64,000 nucleotides of DNA from Odontocerum albicorne (GCA_949825065.1 OX463844.1:30778033-30842032), one strand, 5' to 3'; positions 22,401-31,594 are shown, counted from the first letter of the stretch. Program-made: numbers and translations. The notes: a model not told the origin generated them from the letters alone.

Positions 22401-25400
22401 CATAATTCCAGCAACTTCTAACCATCCTAATAATCATAAATTCGCCGCCTTTAACTGTATGCTTCATAGATTGCTCAGTGTCCCACTAACCGACGACAAT
22501 TTTAAAAAGGAATTAATAACCATCAAAAAAATTGCTACAAATAATGGCTATCCTGGAAGCCTCATTGATTCACTTTTAAAAAACAAAACAAAAAAGAAAC
22601 TCATAAAAGATTATATATTTAACGACACCTATAAGCATACCTATAAATGGAGCAAAGTCCTATTTATAAAAAATATATCAAATGAAATAACCAAAAATAT
22701 TCCAAGTCACATAAAGCCAGCTTTTTACACTAACTTCAATCTCCGGAAACTCTTATTTAATGGGAAAGGCAAAAATGGAATACTTAACAACAGCGGTGTG
22801 TATAAACTTTTATGTGCTGACTGTGATAATTTCTATATAGGAAAGACAGGAAGATCTTTTGAAAAGAGATTTCGTGAACACCAATCTGCCTTAACAAATC
22901 CTCTAATTTATTCTGAAATGGCTAATCATTGTCACCGTGAGAATCATACTTTTTCTATCAATGATGCCAAATTCTTACATATTAGCGACAACGGAAATAG
23001 ATTGGACAGATTGGAGGCCCTAGAAATTTCTAAGTCAATATACAGATCAGAGCATCTGTTGAATAGTTATTTCCCCAAAATCTCCCCGCTCTTGGCCGAA
23101 ATAATACCTAACCTTCCCCTCACCCCTCCCGCCTCCAACCGTTGAAGTGTCTATATCGGTACCAGTCCGAACAGCATTTAGTCTTGTTTGCGCTCCCCTG
23201 AAGATGAGGTGAAAGCCTTGAAACCGGTAGGGTTATACCGTCATAAAAAAGTGGAATAAACAGTGTTTGTTAAAAATAAATTACAATATATATTTTTGAT
23301 AGTTCACTCTAAAAGTACGTCCATGAGGAGATACAATGAATCATATTTTTTTGTTGGCCCTGAGTGCACAACCTAGACCACATTTAACATAAGTGTAGAA
23401 TGGTTGAATTATCTATCCCAGTTTCCTACCAATGCTTCTTTTTACTAATTCTCGTTAATTTAGATTTCACCAATTCGTATCTAATGATGATGATAGTTGG
23501 AAACACACTGGACTTTCATCTAGGGATTTCGGGTTTGTATCCCAATGGTTCTCGAAAAAAACGGTCCCAATCTGGTAAAATAGTTCATCTGGTAATAATA
23601 CTCGCGTACGCTTGATGTGTGTGAATGTTATTGTATCTTCACATGCAGTTGTATTGCCAACACACTGCAAGTTCCATGCCTACTTCAGTGATTCTAAATC
23701 TAAAAAAAAAAATTCTGAGACTCGAGTAATGGGGTCAAAGACGTTGTTTCCCGGCCACGCTCTTCAATATATCCAATGCCACTTAGGATGTGCTGAAGGG
23801 CAGTATACGAATGAATTCAATAATCTCTGTCTGAGATAATTATTTAAAATCGATAGGACAAAAAATTAATGACTTGAAACTTTTATTTAGCTATTGTGTA
23901 GTTGTATAGTTAGATGGAAGTGATGGTCTCTTGGCAAAAAATCCGCCATATCGTACACTATGTAATAAAGTATTCAAATACATAAAACTTCACAATACTT
24001 TTGAAAACCATTATTTTTACTCATTGAGGGTGTTTGAAAACAATGTAACAAGCGAGTTGCATAAATTATTGTTTCTCCATCCGTTTTTTGTGTCCGCATT
24101 CCTGTCCGGGTTTTGCCTTATCTACACATCAATACAGCTCCTGAGGGCTATCTTATTTTATATTTACTTCTTACAAAATATAATTCACTTGATCCAACGA
24201 TACTTTACTTGGTCTTCCGTTACTAAACTTTCACTGATATTATTTTTGCACATCCATGTCACATTTATGTAAAAAGAAACATTTTACATTTATGTAAAAA
24301 GAAATAAAATAAATAAATAAAACACTCCTTTTATATTTTTGTGTTCACCACTGGTTTATTTTGAGTTCACTACCGGTTTCGAAGGCCTCCGTATTCATCT
24401 TCAGTTTATCTTCACCTGACGATGAAGACGGAGGTATTCGAAACCGGTAGTTAACTCAAAATAAACCAGTGGTGAACACAAAAATATAAAATAAGTGTTT
24501 TATTTATTTATTTTCTTTCTTTTTACATAAAACATGGCACCACAAAGTGAAACTAGTCTTTTCGAATATTCAAGAAAAAAGATTTTATATTGTTCGGTTC
24601 GAGTCCATGACTATGCTTAAGTACCTCATTGATTTTCTTTCGTATCGCTACACGCTACTCAAAATTTCTTGTAACTTTTTTATAATTTGAGAAAATACTA
24701 CCCAAATAGTACAATCCATAAACTTAGTCTAATCTTTCATTGCTCACCAATATATCGCATTTACTTTTCCGTTCACATTTTTCAAGGGCCTTTCATTATT
24801 AAAAATCACTTATGAAATCAAAATATTCAAAAACGCAAAGGGCACAAATTCCTTAGACTACTATATATGTAAGGCTCATGTTTGGTACTTAACTTCAAAT
24901 AAAAGATGTTTATTGTTCACTTTGATATCTGACTATTTAAAAATCACTGAGCACTTATATTATATGTATTAAATAATCAAAAAATATATTGCTTTCAGCT
25001 GGATCTTGTGTCGTTAACGCAGGGCAAATAATTGAGACGTGGAGATTTCTTACCATTTTCGGAAAATACCGGTTTTCAGTAAGGGAGGAGAATGAGGTTG
25101 CCATGCAGGTGAGATTTTTTTCAATGTGTCTTATATTCGGAAATACGATAATTTTTTCAATTCCACTTAAGTCATAAAAATCTAAACGTCAAATAAAAAA
25201 CAACCACTCTAATACATGGTTTACATTAATTTACAGTTTATAACAACATAACATTAAAAAACTAATTAAAAACAAACAATAAATTATTATATCACATTGA
25301 ACCCTCGAGCAGACAAACGAACAAAATATTTTAAAATTATTGAACATTTATTTAAGATTTGTAAAAGTCTATTATTTGATAAAAGTGTAACATTTTCATT

Positions 25401-28400
25401 GTTTTCGGTTTTTTTTTTAAGATATACCATACATACTCGTATTTGCAGATACCATGCCTGTTTGACTCAATGGACGGAAAAAATTCTTTTTAATACACTT
25501 GAAACAGTGCAAATACATTAAACAAACTGCATAATAAAAAAATAGATAAATGCCTGAAAATAATAGCAACAGGAACAATTTAATATTATTTAAATATACC
25601 GTAAATATAAAACTGAAATTATTCTGATAGAAATCACTTCTAATTCTAATTAGTAAAATATTGTATAAAATCAGCACTAGATGAAAACTCAAATTGTATC
25701 AAAATTACGCAATTGAGAAGTATTTAATGTGCAATTTCCTTTTCCTTCATATTTGTAGATTTATGAGTTATATTTTGTGTCTTAAAATCAATGAATGATT
25801 CTTAGTGAAATTAATGTTTCCCATTGTAATGATGTTTTTTGGTGTAATGTGATTATGGTGAGATGTTTGTAATTTTTACTGATCCACCAAGTATATGTTT
25901 CTTTAAATTTATTTTTTAAAATTTACCTGCCTCAGAACGGGCATACGTCCGTCTAGTTAGACACTTTATCTACTGAAATATAGAAGAATTCAATACCGTA
26001 GAATTCGTTCATCACAGTTATTCTTAGTATAATATCGAGAATAAACACAATGTACTCGTATGCTGACAGAAGGTGCAGTTTCTAGTTTTTTTAATGGATT
26101 ACATAGTGACATGAGACACTCTTAAATATACCAAAATAATGTGTTGAATTTCAAGAAAGTTAAAAAAGAAACAATTTTATTCATTATGATTATCTTGTTC
26201 TCCGGATTATAATATTTATTTGAAAATTTTCAATGAATTTCTCGATTTGTTGTCAGTTTCTTTCGAGTTCGTATTGAATTTTTTGTACAAGAAACTTGAT
26301 CTTTGTTTTAAGTAGCTTGACAACGTAAAATATTACAATAAAACATTCAATAAAACATTATAAAATAAAACATTAATATTTGGTTTGTATTTTTCGATAC
26401 TAGTGTTTTTGTATACTTGCATTTATAACTTTTCCTGCGATTTCGTTGTGTGAATGTTACTTATTCTTTGGATATAATTTTATAATTGCATATTATTTAT
26501 AGTTAAGGCATTCACATTGTGGAGGTTTAAAGATATTGTAATTTGTTTTTATCAAACACTGTTTATTCCACTTTTTATAACGGTAACCCTATCGGTTTCA
26601 AGGCTTTCACCTCACCAGGAGAGCAAGACTGAATTTTGTTCGAGCTGGTACCGACATACATACTTCTAACGGTAAACATTCGGGTTGGGGACTTCGGTGA
26701 AGGGAGGGAGGAGACAACCTCAGTGAGCAGTGGATATATTTTCAGAGTTATAAAAAGGGGAATAAACAGTGTTTGATAGAAATAAATAACAATTATAATT
26801 GTATCATTGTAACCATAAGAAGTAATACTGTACTCTATTACACTTTCCTCGTATACAGTATAACTTAGAGACAAATCAGAAATATATTGTAAGGACTTAA
26901 AACTAGACTGAAACCCTTTTTATAATATATTGCATACTCATCGAAAGTCGAAAGAAAAGCATCATACCAACAAGGCCGTTAATATGTTGTATAAGAAAAT
27001 AATTTGTTTCTTATTTAATAAAAATTAGGAAATGTTGAATTTTTTCGTTTTCAAGTGATTTTTTCGGAAGTCTGTAAGAGGTAAGAGGTTATTATCCTCA
27101 CGCCCTTAAAATAAACTGTTACAATAGTCATTAATCGTCTCAGAGCCGGTTTGGCCACGGCGTCCAAGCCGTGAAGTGCTGGACTGTGAACTGACCTGAA
27201 TGGAGACTTTTATGGTATCTCTGTATTCCTGATGGAACATATTTATTTATTCGGTTAGTGCAATGTACAGTTATTGACCATTAAAAATTCAAACAAAAAT
27301 TAAAATTAGAATTTTGAGTGCGCAAGAGTGTTACAAAAAACATCAACATAACTCATAAATTATGTAACATGTTAAATGCATGTAAAGTTAGATTTTTACT
27401 ACAACTTACTCTTCCTGCAAGCTCTATAACTTAAACTCCTGTCCAAATAACAACCACGCTCCCATTCATTGCCTGAAATTTTCCCACCCTTGTGCCTTTA
27501 TTGAAATCGATATCTCATCGTATGTCATGGGGACTAGATAAGCATATTGTCTTTGGGCAAAAGATGTTCTAACTCTAGGAATGGTGAAAAATTGATCAGT
27601 TGCCATGCGTGTCATGTGTCTTTGCTGAGTTTGTATTTTTTTATGATAGTGCCAGAGATATGAAATATGTATTACTATGTAAATATGTACTACTTAATAC
27701 GATTGTTAATTTAGGAAAAAAATTTAATAATTTTTGTTCTTACTTCATGCCGTTTTTATTCTGATTATTTGATTCTTAATAAAATAATTATCTTGTTTTT
27801 CAGTTTGAATATTATAAATTAAACTTTTTTTTAAAGTTTTATTAATAATTTTTTTTTAGGTTTCAGATGTAAAACTGTTTAGCGAATATCGAGAGAATCC
27901 ACGATTGGACAATATTGCTCTTTTGTTCCTCACTTCAAATTTGACTTTTACAAAATATATTAGACCAATATGTTTGTGGAAAGAGACAAATAACACCAAG
28001 AGTCTTATATTTAATAAAGTTGGAGCAGTAAGTAAATTGAACTCTATGCATGTTTAAGTTGAGTCTTTTACCATTGAGCTCATGGTTGAATTCCATTATG
28101 TTTTTGTTGATTGATAAATGTAAAAATCATATATTTTCACTTTATTTTTAGTAAACGTAAACTATTATAAGTGACTATACACTTGATCTGAATCGAACAA
28201 TGAATGTGTACTACTGTACTGTTTACATTCATAGTCAACGTGTACTGACACTGATCGTAGGCACTGAACGTTCTAGGAACCTTCATGCGCGCTGTAGTTT
28301 GCGCCCTTTGAAATGTAAGAATAATGACACTTTATGCAAGTTGAAATGTTATAAATCTTTGACGTTAGTTATAAGGTTTATTAAATTTATTTTTCGCAGC

Positions 28401-31400
28401 CCCAGTTGGCAAAAGTTACAAACCTTACAGAGGGTGTACAAAATAACTGGTGTATAATTTCTTCTTCAATACAATTTTTTCTTTATTCACTGATTACTTA
28501 AGCGAAGTATATTCGTGTATATTCACTAATATAGTTAAAATTTCTTTTACAATTCACATTCACTATGACATATGTAATTTAACTGATGTATGGTTTTAAA
28601 TTTATTCTTATAAAAATAATTGTAGAATTGTTTAGTGACACTACATGACATTGCGTAAAACATGATAAAACACTTCTTAATTTTTTTTGTTTTTGAAATT
28701 TATAACGAATTTAAAGATAATATTTTTTGTTTTTCAGGTTGTTGGATATGGATTTACAGAAAGAAATGTATCGTCTGCAACCTTGTCTAAGTCTCTGATA
28801 CCCGTCGTTTCAGATATTGACTGCCTTAGATCTAATATCAATTTTTATATCACATACTTAACTGATAACTCATTTTGTGCGGGATATGTAAATCGTAAGT
28901 CATATTTTTTTAAATTTTATAAACACAAAACAAGTTGCATTGAACTTCTGTTACATGCTTTTTGAATAATATTTTCTTCATTAACTGGAAGTTTTAACAT
29001 TTCTCCGAAAATAACGGCTTCACTTCACTTTATGGTGAGTGTATATTTTATTACACTAACACCGTTATATTTCACCAACGCTGTTATATTAGGTCCCCAC
29101 ATACGAAACCGGCGTTTTGCCGTACTTGCAACTTTGATCTCAAATATCTTCTCATTGGTTAGGAATTCCAAACTCAAATTTATACAGCTATTTACTCAAG
29201 TATTTGTGTTTCGAAAATTATAATTCATTTGTTTTTTCCTCAATTGTTTTTTTTCTTTGCGTCACTCAGTTTACAAAATGGAAAACTTGAAATATCGCGT
29301 TATTTACGAGTACGAGTTCCACCGTGGCACCAGTGCTGCAGAAACGGCTCGAAGGATTAATGATGTGTATGGCGACGGTGCCGCAAAAGAAAACACAGTG
29401 CGTTTTTGGTTCCAACGTTTTCGTTCTGGAAATTTCGACCTGCAGAACAAGCCCCGTGGACGGCCGGAGACCAAAGTTGATAATGAAGAATTGAAGGCTA
29501 TTGTGGAAGCGGATCCATCGCAAACCACGTCCGAGTTAGCTGCAGGCTGCGGTGTTAGTGATAAAACTGTTTTAATCCACTTGAAGCAAATTGGGAAGAT
29601 GAAAAAGCTTGAAAGGTGGGTACCTCACGAAATGAGTGAAGCAAATCAACAAACGCGCGTTGACTGCTGCGTTGCATTACTCAACCGGCACAATAATGAA
29701 GGGATTTTGAATCGAATCATTACCTGTGATGAAAAGTGGATCCTGTATGATAATCGGAAGCGCTCATCGCAATGGCTGAACCCTGCCGAACCAGCCAAAC
29801 CATGCCCCAAGCGAAAATTGACTCCAAAAAAGTTACTTGTGAGCGTTTGGTGGACTAGTGCTGGTGTCGTTCACTACAGCTTTCTTAAATCTGGCCAGAC
29901 GATTACGGCAGATGTATATTGTCAGCAACTGCAAACCATGATGGAAAAGCTAGCTGCTAAACAACCGAGGCTGGTTAATCGCTCTAGGCCACTGCTGCTT
30001 CATGACAACGCTAGACCACACACTGCACAACAGACGGCTACCAAATTAGAAGAGCTTCAATTGGAATGTCTAAGACATCCACCGTACTCTCCGGACCTTG
30101 CCCCAACAGATTACTATTTTTTTTCGAAATTTGGATAACTTCTTGCAAGGGAAAAAATTCAACTCCGATGGGGCAGTCCAAACCGACTTCAAAGATTTTA
30201 TTGATTCCCGTCCGAATGGTTTTTTTAGTAAAGGGATCGATGAACTACCTATGAGATGGCAAAAGTGCATAGATAGCAATGGTACATACTTTGATTAAAT
30301 AAATATATTATATTAAAAAAAAATCAACTTTATGTTCCTCCCAAACAAAACGCCAATTTCACATGTAAGGACCCAATATTAAGAGTCAACTAGTTTCAAA
30401 AACTTCTCCGTCGTGAAGTTTTAATAGTTATTTAAGGATTTCTTATTTCTTTCACCAATGTTTAACATATTCACATGCAAACATAAGTACTTAGAACTGA
30501 ATGATTCTGCATCAATGGTTGGTAACGGAGTTCAAGTAATCTGTAAAACCTTCAATTGTATTTTATCATACTTTTACTATAAATACTGTACAACTTAGTG
30601 GTCTAATTGCCAAATGGAAATTTATTTTAAACGACTCCAAAGATGTAAAAGAGTCTGTTTTGAAAATATTCGCATCAACATCTCTTGATTTGGAAACAAG
30701 TGTTCTACTAACTTGGCCTCAAAAATTGCTTTTTTGAATTTTTAATTTGTTTGTTTAAGGGCTATCTAAAATAATTTTCCATTTATTTTATATGTTAGAT
30801 TGATCCTTACTTTTACACGTTGAAGAAGCTTAAAAGGGGATGAGAAGAAATTCATTCTATTTAAAAATTCTGTCTCTATTGATAAAGTCATTTTATTTAT
30901 CCCAGTAGGGTTAGGGGCAAGGAGAGTGGTCTTTATCTTTTTGAGGTAGATTTTTTATTAGTCAGTAAGAGGTCTGATAATCACAAATAAGATTGCAGGA
31001 TAAATCGTTCTTTGTTCTATCACAAGCCATGGAAATAAACGATAATAATATTTATACATATATAGCCTTGGAACTAGTTCAATCATGGTTTCGATGGACG
31101 TGTCAAGCCGTGAATCGGTGTGGATGGGGCGTTTTATGGTATCCCTACGTTTCTGATGGAACGCAAAGGGTAATATTATCGTGATTTTATTGAACACTTT
31201 AAATATTATTTATCAGATAAAAACTTATAACAAAAACTGCAAATAAATTAGGTTCGAAACAAATATCATGATTCGATTCCCAGAAATCGAATCTGGGATA
31301 TCAGTCACTGCTGGAAAGAAAATTACCTCACATCAATAGTGCTTAACGAGTGTGTAAAATATTATTTGAATTGGTAATTATTTAATGTTTACAGGTACTA

Positions 31401-31594
31401 ATGGCTGCAATGCTGATAAAGGAAGTGGTTTCTACATTCCGAAAATTAATACTGATGGCACACAGACTTGGTTCCTGCGAGGAGTTTTATCAGTGAACGT
31501 TCAGTTGAAGGACTCGTGGATGTGTGACCCGAACCAATATACTGTATTCACAGACATAGAACAATATCGTGATTTTATAAATAAAAACTTGTAA
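19150..31594 (+). CDS. secreted S1-family serine protease homologue (pseudoprotease), five exons
   Basis: Joined exons 19150-19480, 24999-25108, 27860-28027, 28738-28894 and 31395-31594 encode 321 residues; every junction is GT-AG with matching phases 1,0,0,1. A signal peptide (about residues 1-24) precedes a short light-chain-like segment and one trypsin-fold domain. The family cleaves proteins with a His-Asp-Ser triad; here all three are replaced: AAHC is AGSC (His to Ser), the Asp before IAL is Asn (LDNIALL), and GDSGG is ADKGS (Ser to Lys). Paired cysteines are kept (SCGR/PIC, YVCSG/AGSC, DCL/FCAG, NGC/WMC), so the fold is probably intact. The end, FLRGVLSV to YTVFTDI, resembles insect modular serine protease and gd-type proteins. 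Inferred role: non-catalytic partner or decoy in a haemolymph protease cascade. The start ATG has an in-frame TAA at 19141-19143. Spans 12.4 kb because introns hold transposons. Confidence 0.85.
19928..20240 (+). mobile_element. SINE-B copy in intron 1
   Basis: A-box-like GTTACCTTGTAGGTAAGACG and B-box-like AGGTTCAATTTCCGTCGA begin the element. The body has TCCTGTCTGGTATTG, then TTATCTGGCAATAATCG, TGTGTGATTGTTG, GTGCCGAGACG, and near the end GGAGCTGAAGACAATATTGT. The same order of blocks is found at 23.5 kb and, on the minus strand, at 33.0 kb. Confidence 0.6.
20394..20509. repeat. foldback repeat in intron 1
   Basis: About 44 bases starting TTTTATTCCACTTTATTTAT are repeated in inverted order at about 20465-20509 with around four mismatches, around a loop of about 29 bases. 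Probably a small MITE-like element. 20510-21340 shows nothing else recognisable. Confidence 0.6.
21466..21496 (-). ncRNA. hammerhead-ribozyme-like core, left arm
   Basis: Mirror of the motif at 23198-23228: CTGAAGA, a short stem II, GAAA, then ACCGGT on the minus strand. Confidence 0.55.
21549..22319 (-). CDS. Penelope-like RT tail plus GIY-YIG endonuclease, 5'-truncated (minus copy)
   Basis: Mirror copy of the plus-strand frame at 22375-23145, with the same 228 residues after its first internal Met (22235). No stop interrupts the frame. It belongs to the arm whose 3' end is complete, so it may be the primary copy. The spacer side does not extend the RT frame on this strand. Confidence 0.8.
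   Translation of the reverse strand, partial: YRKNTYSDSIIPATSNHPNNHKFAAFNCMLHRLLSVPLTDDNFKKELITIKKIATNNGYPGSLIDSLLKNKTKKKLIKDYIFNDTYKHTYKWSKVLFIKNISNEITKNIPSHIKPAFYTNFNLRKLLFNGKGKNGILNNSGVYKLLCADCDNFYIGKTGRSFEKRFREHQSALTNPLIYSEMANHCHRENHTFSINDAKFLHISDNGNRLDRLEALEISKSIYRSEHLLNSYFPKISPLLAEIIPNLPLTPPASNR
22375..23145 (+). CDS. Penelope-like RT tail plus GIY-YIG endonuclease, 5'-truncated (plus copy)
   Basis: Open throughout 256 codons. It begins inside the last RT block of the family, YRKNTYSDSIIPATSNHPNN then HKFAAFNCMLHRLL, matching the YRKPTxTDxxIPxxSxHPxxHKxAA signature. It ends with the GIY-YIG nuclease: GVYKLLCADCDNFYIGKTGR (GVY and YIG motifs), the catalytic-type Arg region EKRFREH, and a CADC plus HCHRENH pattern that may bind zinc. 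The conserved Glu late in the domain may lie in SIYRSEHLLNSY. In a complete element this nuclease nicks target DNA for retrotransposition. The bulk of the RT is missing, so this copy cannot move by itself. In-frame bases in the spacer (GTFDFDI) look like a little more RT. Confidence 0.85.
   Translation, partial: YRKNTYSDSIIPATSNHPNNHKFAAFNCMLHRLLSVPLTDDNFKKELITIKKIATNNGYPGSLIDSLLKNKTKKKLIKDYIFNDTYKHTYKWSKVLFIKNISNEITKNIPSHIKPAFYTNFNLRKLLFNGKGKNGILNNSGVYKLLCADCDNFYIGKTGRSFEKRFREHQSALTNPLIYSEMANHCHRENHTFSINDAKFLHISDNGNRLDRLEALEISKSIYRSEHLLNSYFPKISPLLAEIIPNLPLTPPASNR
23198..23228 (+). ncRNA. hammerhead-ribozyme-like core, right arm
   Basis: CTGAAGA matches the CUGANGA core strand, GAGG and CCTT can pair as stem II around TGAAAG, GAAA matches the second core strand, and the palindrome ACCGGT would be a stem III formed between two molecules; cleavage would fall after the following A. 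An extra U between CUGAAGA and stem II departs from the consensus. Hammerheads, including small variants acting as dimers, are known in Penelope-like elements; activity of this one is inferred. Confidence 0.55.
23488..23700 (+). mobile_element. SINE-B copy in intron 1
   Basis: A-box region ATGATAGTTGGAAACACACT and B-box GGGTTTGTATCCCAATGG, then TCCCAATCTGGTAAAATAG and CATCTGGTAATAATACTCGC, shared with the copies at 20.0 and 33.0 kb. Confidence 0.55.
23930..24240 (-). pseudogene. LINE-A C-terminal fragment
   Basis: On the minus strand GGAAGACCAAGTAAAGTATC then TTGGATCAAGTGAATTATAT and TTTGTAAGAAG matches the tail block at 2133-2200 (GGAAGACAAACAAGAGTGAG, TGGATCAAGTGAGTTATATT). The 113-codon hydrophobic frame on the plus strand here is its shadow. 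Confidence 0.5.
24372..24404 (-). ncRNA. hammerhead-like core, left arm of foldback
   Basis: Minus strand: CTGAAGA, TGAATACGGAGGCCTTC, GAAA, ACCGGT. Stem II is limited to GAA/TTC, weaker than in its partner. Confidence 0.45.
24416..24448 (+). ncRNA. hammerhead-like core, right arm of foldback
   Basis: CTGACGA, then GAAGAC and GTATTC pairing with one mismatch around GGAG, GAAA, and the ACCGGT palindrome. The best match to a small hammerhead variant among the ACCGGT set. Confidence 0.5.
24999..25108 (+). CDS. protease homologue exon 2: altered catalytic-His segment
   Basis: Acceptor TTTCAG, donor GTGAGA. The split first codon gives Ala; the frame reads AGSCVVNAGQIIETWRFLTI and continues to EVAMQ, 37 residues. 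AGSC stands where AAHC should be, so the catalytic His is Ser. The cysteine that follows is retained. Confidence 0.85.
25109..26490. other. intron 2, first part: AT-rich, no feature seen
   Basis: No repeat from elsewhere in the window and no motif-bearing open frame. A slightly GC-richer patch at 25925-25970 was not identified. Confidence 0.4.
26491..26800. mobile_element. internally deleted Penelope-like foldback in intron 2
   Basis: The left part (26491-26690) is a minus-strand copy of the 3' end: ACTATAAATAAT terminus, CCTCCACAATG, GGAATAAACAGTGTTTGATA and a core region. The right part (about 26755-26793) is the plus-strand inverted end GGAATAAACAGTGTTTGATA. TATAATTG is found just outside both ends and may be a relic duplication. 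The hammerhead-like core is broken: the CTGAAGA block is shortened to CTGGTGA. Confidence 0.7.
27070..27245 (+). repeat. uncharacterised dispersed repeat, copy 2
   Basis: CAAGCCGTGAAGTGCTGGAC, CTGAATGGAG, TTTTATGGTATCTCTG and CTGATGGAACAT are in the same order as copies near 17.7 and 31.1 kb. The rest of intron 2 to 27859 shows no recognised feature. Confidence 0.5.
27860..28027 (+). CDS. protease homologue exon 3: altered catalytic-Asp segment
   Basis: 56 codons, phase 0 at both ends. VSDVKLFSEYRENPRLDNIA then LLFL matches the HPxYxxxxxxxDIALLxL region of S1 proteases, with Asn directly before IAL. TKYIRPICLW is the standard VxPICLP-type segment and keeps its cysteine. Confidence 0.85.
28738..28894 (+). 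CDS. protease homologue exon 4
   Basis: Starts VVGYGFTERN, the GWGxT block, and includes IPVVSDIDCL and LTDNSFCAGY, whose two cysteines form a conserved S1 disulphide. Donor GTAAGT at 28895. Confidence 0.85.
29089..30376 (+). mobile_element. nearly intact mariner element in intron 4
   Basis: 1,288 bp, with TA on each side (29087-29088 and 30377-30378). Imperfect terminal inverted repeats of about 30 bp: TTAGGTCCCCACATACGAAA on the left against TTGGGTCCTTACATGTGAAA on the right, both continuing to GGCGTTTTG. Same strand as the host gene. Confidence 0.9.
29278..30298 (+). pseudogene. mariner transposase, Hsmar1/SETMAR-like group, one frameshift
   Basis: DDE transposase that would excise and reinsert the element at TA dinucleotides. 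From MENLKYRV: a paired-type HTH with RGTSAAETARRINDVYG, a second HTH with LIHLKQIGK, the WVPHEM linker, then catalytic CDEKWILYD, LLHDNARPHTA and PPYSPDLAPTDY in D,D34D order. The frame breaks at an eight-T run (30117-30124) right after the third Asp; one T fewer would restore the frame. In the next frame FFRNLDNFLQGKKFNSDG continues to the normal GTYFD terminus at 30298. No other defect is visible, so the copy is young or the extra T is a sequencing error. By eye it is nearest the cecropia/mellifera-type mariners that include the SETMAR transposase domain; unlike the copy at 12 kb. Confidence 0.9.
30955..31165 (+). repeat. uncharacterised dispersed repeat, copy 3
   Basis: GTCAGTAAGAGG at the start, then CAAGCCGTGAATCGGTGTGG ATGG, TTTTATGGTATCCCTACG and CTGATGGAACG, parallel to the copy at 27.1 kb. 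Confidence 0.5.
31395..31594 (+). CDS. protease homologue exon 5: altered catalytic-Ser segment and C-terminus
   Basis: 66 residues plus stop. RTNGCNADKGSGFYIP replaces the GxCxGDSGGPL block: Ser is Lys and the first oxyanion Gly is Ala. WFLRGVLSV, WMCD and YTVFTDIEQYRDFI are typical late S1 segments. A possible poly(A) signal ATTAAA lies at 31644-31649. Confidence 0.85.

Larger units (their letters stand above)
21363..23284. mobile_element. palindromic Penelope-like retroelement insertion
   Basis: Two inverted copies of a Penelope-like 3' end: left arm 21407-22320 (minus) and right arm 22374-23287 (plus), 914 bp each and matching throughout as far as I can read, around a 53-bp spacer at 22321-22373. 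The left side continues about 44 bp further (CCTCCACAACGTTAATGCCT and ACTATAAACAACA on the minus strand), which is the element's true 3' end as seen also at 38.9 kb. A 14-bp direct repeat AATATATATTTTTG at 21349-21362 and 23285-23298 bounds the whole structure, so it appears to have inserted as one unit. Penelope-like elements encode RT plus a GIY-YIG endonuclease and often carry inverted end structures. Lies in intron 1 of the protease homologue. Confidence 0.9.
24290..24530. mobile_element. foldback Penelope-type element with ribozyme-like cores on both strands
   Basis: An imperfect palindrome centred near 24410. Both arms hold a GTTCACCACTGGTTTATTTT block, its complement, and ACCGGT near the centre (24372-24377 and 24443-24448). 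The outer ends are A/T-rich tails with TTATGTAAAAAG and its complement. No coding sequence. Confidence 0.75.

Noticed and set aside
23931..24272. 113-codon hydrophobic frame suggesting a membrane protein
   Set aside because: The other strand matches a LINE-A tail block, which explains the sequence.
30066..30298. Separate small genes after the transposase
   Set aside because: One is the frameshifted transposase C-terminus and the others are shadows of it.
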